From: an uncultured Prevotella sp.
GTDB lineage: Bacteria; Bacteroidota; Bacteroidia; Bacteroidales; Bacteroidaceae
Length of the DNA stretch: 5,147 nucleotides
NCBI GenBank assembly: GCA_900769275.1
Contig: CAAGGA010000099.1
Location: 1-5,147 of the forward strand
Reading direction: 5' to 3'
Shown: positions 1 to 5,147 of the stretch, in pieces
Position numbering within the stretch: position 1 is the stretch's first letter
Layout: every line of letters starts with the position of its first letter
Made by a program: the position numbers and the translations under genes
The notes under the pieces: generated by a model
Told to the model about the DNA's origin: nothing
The model's input: the letters and a program-made list of their open reading frames with translations, nothing else
The model's database searches: none

Positions 1-26
1 CAATATGGAAAACGTAGCCTTGAAAG

Positions 27-58
27 TTTGGAAAATAGGTAAAAGTATTGTAACTTTG
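27..58 (+). promoter_or_regulatory. Bacteroidota-type promoter for the ATPase/nuclease-like gene
   Basis: A TTTG box (27-30) is followed by a 20-bp spacer and TAACTTTG (51-58), an exact match to the Bacteroidota primary-sigma pattern TTTG-N19-21-TAnnTTTG. Transcription would start at about 61-66. This places the in-frame TTG at 66 on or before the transcript's 5' end and leaves a leader of roughly 36-40 nt before the ATG at 102. The start site is inferred from the motif. Confidence 0.85.
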
Positions 59-101
59 CAGACGGTTGCAGGCTCATCTCTCCTGTGATTACGGAAAAAC
101 T

Positions 102-1724
102 ATGGGCACGTATATAAATAAAGGTAATAGCGAGTTTCGTGATATAGTCAATGGTGAATATGTTGACAAGACATCACTGATACCCCTGATTAATGCTACG
201 CTCAACTCCGAGTGCCGCTATAGTTGCGTCACGCGCTGCCGCCGCTTCGGCAAGTCGATGGCGGCAAAGATGCTGTGCGCATACTACGACAAGTCGTGCG
301 ACTCCCGGGAACTCTTCGTGGGGTTGAAAGCTGAGCAGGACAGGACGTTCGGGACTTACCTGAACAAATACAATGTGCTCTACCTTGACGTGACTTCTTT
401 CACTGCACGACCGGAGTTCAGGACAAATATAGTCCGTGTAATACAGGAAAAAATCATTTCGGAGTTAAAGAGTGTCTTCCCCGATGTGACGTATGAGGGA
501 AATTCCGATCTCATGGATACGCTTGCTGCCATACACAATGCTACCGGGGAGAAGTTCTTCTTCATCATTGACGAGTGGGATGCCATCTGCCGGGAGTTCC
601 CGGGACGTCAGAGAATGAAAGGCGACCCTGAGACGGTAGCTCCGACCATCATGGACGAATACGTGATGCTGCTCCGCCGTCTGTTCAAGACACAGGATTC
701 GGACAGGGTCTTTGCAGGAGCATACCTCACGGGCATATTGCCTATGAAGAAGTACAATACGGAGTCGGCGCTGAACAACTTCAACGAATACTCCATGATA
801 GACCCTGCTTATCTTGACTCATGTTTCGGATTTACAGAGGAAGAAGTCCTTTCGCTGGCAAGAGAACATGATGTGTCAATGGAAGACCTGAAGTTATGGT
901 ATGACGGATATAGTATCGGCAGGGAGAAATCCATCTACAATCCCTATTCCGTGATGAAAGCCCTGCAGCGGGGAGTCTGCAAGAGTTATTGGTCAACGAC
1001 AGGCGCATACGATTCTGTCAGGACTTACATCCAGATGAATTTCGACGGACTTAAGGATGACATCATCCGTATGCTCTCCGGAGAATCTGTAAATGTAGAT
1101 ACGACAGAGTTCCTGAATGATATGCATATCGTGAGAAGCAAGAATGATGTGCTTACCGTAATGATACACCTCGGGTATCTGGCATACGACAGTGAAGCCT
1201 ACAAATGTCATATCCCGAACAAGGAAGTAGGAGATGAATTGAACAACGTCATCAAGGCTACGTCTTGGGAGGCATTGGCAAAGACAATACAGAATTCCAG
1301 GAACCTCCTTGACGCCACTGTCTCCGGCAATGAGCAGGCCGTGGCAAGAGCCATTGACCTTGCGCATGACGAGAACACGAGCATCCTTGCCTACAACGAC
1401 GAGAACTCCCTCGCCTGCGTGCTTTCCGTTGCCTATATCTGGGCGAAGAACGAGTATGTCATCCACCGTGAGTATGCCACGGGCAAGGGTTATGCCGACC
1501 TTGTGATGATACCGCACCGCAACGTCTCCAAGCCGGCACTTGTCATCGAGTTGAAGTACAACCACTCGGCAGACACCGCCATCAGTCAGATAAAGCAAAA
1601 GAACTATCCCGCAAAGCTGTCCGACTACACCGGTGACATTCTCCTCGTAGGCATCAACTACGACAAGGAGACGAAGCTGCATTCGTGCAAGATAGAAAGA
1701 ATGTCTGGCGGGGAAATAACTTGA
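102..1724 (+). CDS. AAA-ATPase-like / PD-(D/E)XK nuclease superfamily protein (DUF1703 type)
   Basis: A 540-residue soluble protein of a family very abundant in gut Bacteroidota and Firmicutes, with an N-terminal AAA-ATPase-like region and a C-terminal PD-(D/E)XK (DUF1703-type) domain. Its cellular function is not established. Visible motifs: NGEYVDKT near residues 17-24; P-loop-like RRFGKS (47-52), with CRR where relatives usually have PRR; Walker B-like FFFIIDEWD (152-160); LTGILP (209-214); WYDGY (266-270) and YNPYS (279-283), both family hallmarks. The nuclease-like core has Glu457, then GYADLVM with Asp466, IELKYN with Glu483 and Lys485, and a later Gln496 and Tyr502, so the catalytic set appears intact. 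The ATG at 102 is preferred over the in-frame TTG at 66, because the TTG lies at the predicted transcription start and family members usually begin MGTY. A GGAAAA stretch precedes the ATG. The gene is monocistronic and convergent with the next gene. The family call is secure; whether it cuts DNA is unknown. Confidence 0.93.
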   Translation: MGTYINKGNSEFRDIVNGEYVDKTSLIPLINATLNSECRYSCVTRCRRFGKSMAAKMLCAYYDKSCDSRELFVGLKAEQDRTFGTYLNKYNVLYLDVTSFTARPEFRTNIVRVIQEKIISELKSVFPDVTYEGNSDLMDTLAAIHNATGEKFFFIIDEWDAICREFPGRQRMKGDPETVAPTIMDEYVMLLRRLFKTQDSDRVFAGAYLTGILPMKKYNTESALNNFNEYSMIDPAYLDSCFGFTEEEVLSLAREHDVSMEDLKLWYDGYSIGREKSIYNPYSVMKALQRGVCKSYWSTTGAYDSVRTYIQMNFDGLKDDIIRMLSGESVNVDTTEFLNDMHIVRSKNDVLTVMIHLGYLAYDSEAYKCHIPNKEVGDELNNVIKATSWEALAKTIQNSRNLLDATVSGNEQAVARAIDLAHDENTSILAYNDENSLACVLSVAYIWAKNEYVIHREYATGKGYADLVMIPHRNVSKPALVIELKYNHSADTAISQIKQKNYPAKLSDYTGDILLVGINYDKETKLHSCKIERMSGGEIT

Positions 1725-1746
1725 CAATGGAGTCGAATACTGTCAA
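1721..1746. terminator. Small inverted repeat between convergent genes, possible weak terminator
   Basis: TTGACA (1721-1726) and TGTCAA (1741-1746) form a perfect 6-bp stem around a 14-nt loop. The stem overlaps the stop codon (1722-1724) of the ATPase/nuclease-like gene. It sits in the convergent gap, where a bidirectional terminator would be expected, but it is short, not GC-rich and has no T-tract on either side. It may be chance. Confidence 0.25.
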
Positions 1747-1794
1747 CCAAACAACCAAACAACTAAACAACTAAACAACCAAACAACCAACCAA
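1744..1794. repeat. Tandem 8-bp repeat, CAACYAAA x about 6
   Basis: Units at 1744-1751, 1752-1759, 1760-1767, 1768-1775, 1776-1783 and 1784-1790 (partial) read CAACCAAA or CAACTAAA, followed by a degenerate CCAA. The array ends one base before the stop codon of the minus-strand barrel gene, so in that transcript it is the immediate 3' UTR and reads as GUUGUUUG-type repeats. An array this regular could change length by slippage. It resembles the GGTT/AACC-rich sequence on the other side of the sigma/barrel pair. Confidence 0.85.
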
Positions 1795-3075
1795 TCACCT
1801 GCCATCCAGAGTGCATCGCAGTCCGAGGTTGAGGCTGAAATTGAGGGGTTTGTCCTTGTAGATCGTGCTGAGGGAGGAACGGTCATCGAAGTAATAGCTG
1901 AGGCCTGGCTCCACGAAGATGCCGATATTCTTCACCACGTCGTACTGCACGCCTGCAGCAGCATTGACGGAGAACTGCAACGGCTTGGATTCTATCGTCA
2001 GTTTCTCGGTCTTCCTGTTCGCATTGTTTATGACGTAGCCGCGCGTTAGGTCGCCGGAGACGCATTTCTCTGTCAGTACTCCTGCTGAGGCATAGAGGCT
2101 GAGACGGGAGAAAGAGATGGCGTTGTACTTGACATTGACAGGTATGCCGACGTAGTGCAGACGCTGGTTGCCCGTGAGATAGTTGGACTCCGTTCCCTCT
2201 TTCGTGTCGGACGAGAGGCGAGTGTAGGTCACGCCGGTCTCTATGCTCCACCTGTCATCGAGGCGATAGGCAAGGGTTATCCCCATTCTGATGGGCAGGT
2301 GGTGCTCGTATTCCCTTTCCGTCTCCTTGCCTTGGTTGAGCACGGCGATGCCGAGCATGGGGTTGTCACGCCAGTCTGCCGTCACCCCTCCGGGGTCGGA
2401 GGCATGGTATCCCTTGGTGATAGGGTCGGATGAGGCTCCCGTTACGCCTGCCACTCCCGTGCCAATGCTCCACCGTGAGGCTTTGTTAGAGCGGCTTCTG
2501 TCGGAGGAAGTGTGGGAAGGATAGCGGGTGTCAGAGCCATGTGTGCGCGGAAGTGCGGAGGATTCTTGGGAATCTTTGCGCTGTTCTGCCTCGGATAGCC
2601 GTGACTCTTCGGTGGACGGTTGCGCATTGATGGCAGGTTCTTCCTGTTCAGCAGCGTTGTCATTGCCAGATGATAGGGCAATGATTGTTGGGAGTCCACC
2701 TGTCACAGACTGGACTCCCACAGGGTTTTTCGTCGATGGGATGTCGTTAATGTCAGTGTCTGTCAGTCTTGCCTGCATCCTTTTTTCCATTCCGGAGTCT
2801 CGCTTTTGTGCGGGAATGATGTCAGTGGCAAGGGGTTTATCGTCGTATATGTTGTTGATATGCAGAGCGAGAACAATGACTATACAGGCGGCAGCAGCGA
2901 CACCTGCCGTGCGCAGCAGCGTGATTATCTTGCCGTTACCTCGCCTTTCCTGTATATGTTTGCCGCCATTCATCCCGGGCATAGCCTCACAGATACCCTC
3001 CCAGAGTCCTTCCGGGGCATCAGTCTCGTAGTTGCCCATGCGGTCGCGTATGTCTTTCAGCCAGTCGTTTTTCAT
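1795..3075 (-). CDS. Predicted dual membrane-spanning anti-sigma factor (Dma-like): inner-membrane anchor plus outer-membrane beta-barrel
   Basis: A 426-residue protein with four regions. A charged cytoplasmic N-terminus (1-50, starting MKNDWLKDIRDRM, with an APEGLWEGI segment) probably binds the sigma factor. One hydrophobic helix (about 52-72, rich in Ala, Val and Ile) is followed by a long Ser/Glu/Gln/Asp-rich linker (about 74-200). A C-terminal PorT-like barrel (about 201-426) has alternating strands, including HLPIRMGITLAYRL (259-272), LHYVGIPVNVKYN (306-318), LSLYASAGV (325-333), VEPGLSYYF (388-396) and NFSLNLGLR (412-420). This layout matches the Dma family reported from Bacteroides thetaiotaomicron, in which one chain spans both membranes and controls an ECF sigma factor affecting vesicle formation. 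The gene starts 3 bp after the sigma stop, which suggests translational coupling. The helix must act as an uncleaved signal anchor. The chain ends CTLDGR, without the usual terminal aromatic. The architecture is seen in the sequence; the anti-sigma role is inferred from family and context. Confidence 0.88.
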   Translation of the reverse strand: MKNDWLKDIRDRMGNYETDAPEGLWEGICEAMPGMNGGKHIQERRGNGKIITLLRTAGVAAAACIVIVLALHINNIYDDKPLATDIIPAQKRDSGMEKRMQARLTDTDINDIPSTKNPVGVQSVTGGLPTIIALSSGNDNAAEQEEPAINAQPSTEESRLSEAEQRKDSQESSALPRTHGSDTRYPSHTSSDRSRSNKASRWSIGTGVAGVTGASSDPITKGYHASDPGGVTADWRDNPMLGIAVLNQGKETEREYEHHLPIRMGITLAYRLDDRWSIETGVTYTRLSSDTKEGTESNYLTGNQRLHYVGIPVNVKYNAISFSRLSLYASAGVLTEKCVSGDLTRGYVINNANRKTEKLTIESKPLQFSVNAAAGVQYDVVKNIGIFVEPGLSYYFDDRSSLSTIYKDKPLNFSLNLGLRCTLDGR

Positions 3076-3078
3076 GCT

Positions 3079-3657
3079 TCAAATGGAATTGGTGGTTCTG
3101 TATTGCCTTATTCTACTTGCGAGTATCGCCTTTGCCTTGTACAGTTGCGATGCAGAGGTGTTGGGTTTTATGCCGAGCAGCTCAGCTATCTCCTTGTGAC
3201 TTCTCTCCTCTATGACGTAGAGGTTGAAGACGGTGCGGTAGCCCTCCGGCAGTTCCTGTATGAATTGGTGCAGCACGTCGTCTGTGATGCCCTCCGTCTC
3301 CACGTCCTCCTCGGTGGTGTCAATGTCATGACGGTCTATATCCACGGTGTCAAAGCGTGTGCGCTTCCTTATGAAAGCGAGTGTCTCGTTGAGTGTTATC
3401 CGTGCCATCCATGCCTTCAGTGAGCCTTTCCCGCGGTAAGTGAAAGAGTCCAGGGAACTGAATATCCTTATAAAGGCTTCCTGCATCACGTCCCTGATGT
3501 CCTCGTCGTCAGTGATATATCGTGAGCAAAGGGCCGACAGATAGCGCACGTGATGCCGATAAAGCCACTCAATAGCGGCCTTATCACCATCACGCGCCTT
3601 TCCGAGCATCTGCTCTTCATCGGTGATTCCTTTATTCACAAATGTGAAGAGGGACAT
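3079..3657 (-). CDS. ECF-type RNA polymerase sigma-70 factor (Das-like partner of the barrel anti-sigma)
   Basis: A 192-residue group 4 sigma factor. Region 2 covers about residues 29-100, with the DIRDVMQEAFIRIF core (53-66) and GSLKAWMARITLNETLAFIRK (78-98), which fits the -10 recognition and strand-opening segment. An acidic linker (about 104-127, many Asp and Glu) leads to region 4 (about 129-183). Region 4 carries LPEGYRTVFNLY and the helix-turn-helix SHKEIAELLGIKPNTSASQL (153-172), which would read the -35 region. Length and layout are normal for the family. It probably belongs with the Bacteroidota ECF21-like group, but that assignment needs a tree. ATG at 3657 is used; an in-frame ATG at 3609 (residue 17) would still keep region 2. 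No TAnnTTTG promoter is visible in the 135 bp upstream, so it may be read through from the lipoprotein gene or use a promoter recognised by an ECF factor, perhaps itself. Confidence 0.93.
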   Translation of the reverse strand: MSLFTFVNKGITDEEQMLGKARDGDKAAIEWLYRHHVRYLSALCSRYITDDEDIRDVMQEAFIRIFSSLDSFTYRGKGSLKAWMARITLNETLAFIRKRTRFDTVDIDRHDIDTTEEDVETEGITDDVLHQFIQELPEGYRTVFNLYVIEERSHKEIAELLGIKPNTSASQLYKAKAILASRIRQYRTTNSI

Positions 3658-3672
3658 TGGGAGGATAATTTA

Positions 3673-3784
3673 GTTGGTTGTGGGTTATAGGTTTTTGGTT
3701 CTGGGTTAGGTATGTATAGGCAATAAGATTTTTTCATGAGAAATACTAATATAACCCATAACCAACAACCCAAAACCAACAACC
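3673..3784. repeat. GGTT/AACC-rich repeat region with a 16-bp inverted repeat upstream of the sigma gene
   Basis: The left arm GTTGGTTGTGGGTTAT (3673-3688) and right arm ATAACCCATAACCAAC (3751-3766) are reverse complements at 15 of 16 positions, separated by 62 bp. Each arm continues into similar low-complexity sequence: GGTTTTTGGTTCTGGGTTAGG at 3690-3710 and AACCCAAAACCAACAACC at 3767-3784. It fills most of the gap between the lipoprotein stop and the sigma start. In a minus-strand transcript the G/U-rich arm comes first and could pair with the C/A-rich arm just upstream of the sigma ATG. Repeated GG and GGG runs could also allow weak two-tier quadruplexes. It lacks a T-tract, so it is not an obvious terminator. 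Confidence 0.75.
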
Positions 3785-3792
3785 TGTAAAAC

Positions 3793-4521
3793 CTACTCAA
3801 CATACCTGCTCATAGGCAGTCGCTCAGAGGAAGCAATGCTTAGAGACCGATGTTTTTTCAACTTAAACTCTGTGGATTTCGGTCCGCTGAATGAAGACCA
3901 GTTCAACTTTATCGTCACTTCATCCTCATGCTCTTTGAGTATATCGTTGAGGTCGAAAGCGATGAGAGCGTCGCCCATGCTGCCCATGGTGTCGCCTGCG
4001 GCATTGTGCTTGAGCGTAAATTCGAGGGGATTGTCCGGGTTTACACCGCTGAGAAGATTGACCACATGAGTCTGTGTGCCTCCCCAGATGGTGCGGAATC
4101 TGAGAGTAAGGAAACCGTCCTCGGCCACTGTCACCCAGTCGCGGATTATCTCTACGGGGTCATTTCCATACACTGCATTGTCCTCTTCTCCTGCAGATGT
4201 CACGGGCATCTTGGTGCGGATGCTGTCAATCCAGTTGATGTGAATGTTGCGCACGTCGTCGCCTGTCTTCTCCTGTTCCGTGAAATTGACGAGAGCCCTT
4301 ACGACTTTATCACCGTATGGCGATGCGGTCATATTCGTGGGAACGAGTCTTGTCCGGTCATCGAGTTGCAGGAAGAACCCCGTTTCCTCCGGATATACCG
4401 TGACGAGGGCAGTAGGCAGACGAGAGTAATCCCAATTGCAGTCGTCATCGTCACATGACGTAAATGTAAGGGCAGAGAGTGTGAACGCTGCCGCGAGAGA
4501 GAAAAATCTTAACTTTGTCAT
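3793..4521 (-). CDS. NigD-like outer-membrane lipoprotein
   Basis: A 242-residue secreted lipoprotein of the NigD-like family, named after a gene in the nigrescin bacteriocin locus of Prevotella nigrescens; biochemical function unknown. A signal peptide (1-22, MTKLRFF then an Ala/Leu/Thr core) ends in a lipobox TFTSC with lipidated Cys23. Four aspartates follow (24-27), which fits the Bacteroidota lipoprotein export signal for surface display. The N-terminal beta domain has TALVTVYP (37-44), GFFLQLDDRTRLVP (48-61) and RALVNFTEQE (75-84). The C-terminal domain has RDWVTVAEDGFLTLRFRT (127-144), NPLEFTLKHN (164-173) and ALIAFDLNDIL (185-195). The frame is open upstream to 4830, but that extension crosses the promoter at 4636-4667. 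Earlier in-frame ATGs at 4569 and 4545 would spoil the signal peptide, and the ATG at 4521 has an AAAGG site. It lies 135 bp upstream of the sigma gene on the same strand and might share its transcript. Confidence 0.9.
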   Translation of the reverse strand: MTKLRFFSLAAAFTLSALTFTSCDDDDCNWDYSRLPTALVTVYPEETGFFLQLDDRTRLVPTNMTASPYGDKVVRALVNFTEQEKTGDDVRNIHINWIDSIRTKMPVTSAGEEDNAVYGNDPVEIIRDWVTVAEDGFLTLRFRTIWGGTQTHVVNLLSGVNPDNPLEFTLKHNAAGDTMGSMGDALIAFDLNDILKEHEDEVTIKLNWSSFSGPKSTEFKLKKHRSLSIASSERLPMSRYVE

Positions 4522-4525
4522 GATA

Positions 4526-4530
4526 CCTTT
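4526..4530 (-). promoter_or_regulatory. Ribosome binding site that decides the lipoprotein start
   Basis: The minus strand reads AAAGG, then TATC, then the ATG at 4521. A Shine-Dalgarno-like site is uncommon in this group, and it supports this start over the in-frame ATGs at 4545 and 4569. The spacing of 4 nt is slightly short. Confidence 0.5.
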
Positions 4531-4635
4531 AGTTTTATGTGTCATTTTTTTATTGCTTGTTCTACCCATAAAATAAAAGTATTGGAGAAATCTTGCCTGC
4601 TTGTGATGCAAAAAACAGTTAAATCGGTGTTGTTG

Positions 4636-4667
4636 CAAAGATAACACTATATTTTCTAAGCACCAAA
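4636..4667 (-). promoter_or_regulatory. Bacteroidota-type promoter for the NigD-like lipoprotein gene
   Basis: On the minus strand a TTTG box (4667-4664), a 20-bp spacer and TATCTTTG (4643-4636) match the consensus exactly. Transcription would begin near 4630, giving a leader of about 110 nt before the ATG at 4521. This excludes a protein starting at 4830, since that start would lie upstream of the promoter. A-rich tracts at about 4743-4760 lie further upstream, but too far away to call an UP element. Confidence 0.85.
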
Positions 4668-4930
4668 TCTTTTGTTGAAAAGTTACAGGGCAAGTATGGA
4701 TTACTGCAACAGAACGCAGTCCTTCCGCTCGTTTTTGTAAGTCAAAAAAAGAAAAACAAGAGGAAATGTCGCTGAAGAGTAGATGTTTTTCGGAGATTTC
4801 TTTGTTGGTATTGATAATTCTCAAAAGCAAGCCAAAAAAGGTACATCAAATTGGATACCTATCTTGAACTCACCAATATGAGGACTGCATCGCACTGCTC
4901 TACGGAGAATAAAAAAAATAGATGGTAATA
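4668..4930. other. Non-coding gap between divergent promoters
   Basis: No credible gene was found here. The minus-strand frame continuous with the lipoprotein is open from 4522 to 4830, but the translation (Cys-, His- and Gln-rich, with no domain) lies partly upstream of the promoter and is not expected to be made. A plus-strand frame ends at a TAA near 4927 with only about 36 codons and no recognisable family. A short inverted repeat ACTGC-N8-GCAGT lies at about 4703-4720. The rest is A/T-rich. Confidence 0.55.
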
Positions 4931-4962
4931 CTTGGAGATATGAATGAAATATTGTATCTTTG
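4931..4962 (+). promoter_or_regulatory. Bacteroidota-type promoter pointing out of the window
   Basis: CTTG (4931-4934, three of four bases of the TTTG box), a 20-bp spacer and TATCTTTG (4955-4962) form a near-consensus promoter. The -7 box and the two bases after it (CA) are the same as in the divergent lipoprotein promoter. Transcription would begin near 4967. The gene it serves is not identifiable in this window. Confidence 0.7.
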
Positions 4963-5147
4963 CAAAAGCACTTGCATAGGATACTATAGGTAGGTGTGCA
5001 GAATTGTTTTTATAATCCTTGTACCGAACAGGGGTATTAATTGTTCCTCAGAAAAAGTGAAATAAACAATGCAGGGTTATGCGAAAACGATTCGTTCTTT
5101 TCTTCATTTTTCTTACAATAATGTATGAAGGTGGGTTCTATTAATTC
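4963..5147 (+). other. Transcribed leader with a possible short signal-like ORF (5079-5144)
   Basis: Downstream of the outward promoter all three plus-strand frames close before the window ends, with stops at 5120, 5126 and 5142. The most gene-like start is the ATG at 5079. It encodes 21 residues beginning MRKRFVLFFIFLTIMYE, basic and then strongly hydrophobic like a signal peptide, and ends at TAA 5142. It could be a tiny leader peptide, the remains of a broken secreted-protein gene, or chance. A weak hairpin (CCTTG pairing with CAGGG) lies at about 5018-5034. The real downstream gene may start beyond the window. Confidence 0.3.

Noticed and set aside
66..101. TTG at 66 as start of the ATPase/nuclease-like protein
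   Set aside because: It falls at the predicted transcription start. The ATG at 102 gives the family's usual MGTY N-terminus.
993..1727. A 244-codon minus-strand open frame opposite the ATPase/nuclease-like gene
   Set aside because: It lies entirely antisense to a well-supported gene, has no recognisable domain and no promoter, and its composition fits a codon-phase shadow.
1744..1794. CRISPR-like array
   Set aside because: The units are 8 bp and directly adjacent with no spacers, so this is a simple tandem repeat.
2528..3423. Long plus-strand open frames (167 and 205 codons) opposite the barrel and sigma genes
   Set aside because: Both are antisense to genes with clear domain content. Their translations show no family features.
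3673..3784. Insertion-sequence ends or an attachment site
   Set aside because: The arms enclose only 62 bp with no transposase and no clear target duplication. Low-complexity repetition explains the symmetry.
4522..4830. N-terminal extension of the NigD-like protein to an ATG at 4830
   Set aside because: It would bury the signal peptide and lipobox about 100 residues into the protein, and it starts upstream of a consensus promoter.
4836..4929. Short plus-strand frame ending near 4929
   Set aside because: It has only about 30 codons, no start with a ribosome site, no promoter and no recognisable family.

Overview
The window looks like a chromosomal segment from a Bacteroidales bacterium, most likely Prevotella or a close relative. 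Three promoters fit the Bacteroidota pattern (TTTG-like box, 20-bp spacer, TAnnTTTG), and strong Shine-Dalgarno sites are scarce. The gene families (PD-(D/E)XK 'AAA-ATPase-like' protein, NigD-like lipoprotein, ECF sigma factor paired with a membrane-anchored beta-barrel protein) are typical of that group. The genus is inferred, because no rRNA or housekeeping gene is present.

Layout. At the left, a promoter (27-58) drives a plus-strand gene (102-1724) for a 540-residue protein with an N-terminal P-loop ATPase-like domain and a C-terminal PD-(D/E)XK nuclease-like domain. It converges on three minus-strand genes. A 70-bp convergent gap holds a small inverted repeat and about six copies of an 8-bp CAACCAAA-type repeat that ends exactly at the next gene's stop codon. 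Reading right to left, the minus-strand genes are a NigD-like lipoprotein (4521-3793), an ECF sigma factor (3657-3079) and, 3 bp later, a 426-residue protein (3075-1795). That last protein has a short cytoplasmic N-terminus, one inner-membrane segment, a long low-complexity periplasmic linker and a C-terminal outer-membrane beta-barrel. The 135-bp gap between the lipoprotein and sigma genes carries GGTT/AACC-rich repeats forming a 16-bp inverted repeat.

How the genes work together. The sigma/barrel pair matches the architecture reported for Bacteroides thetaiotaomicron Das (sigma) and Dma (dual membrane-spanning anti-sigma) proteins, which control outer-membrane vesiculation. The likely model is that the barrel protein senses the outer membrane and, through one polypeptide crossing the periplasm, holds or releases the sigma factor. 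The upstream surface lipoprotein may be a partner, but this rests only on orientation and proximity. The plus-strand ATPase/nuclease-like gene appears functionally unrelated.

The right end (4522-5147) is mostly non-coding. It has two divergent promoters, one for the lipoprotein and one pointing out of the window. No plus-strand frame stays open to the window edge, so the gene served by the outward promoter is either outside, very short or broken.
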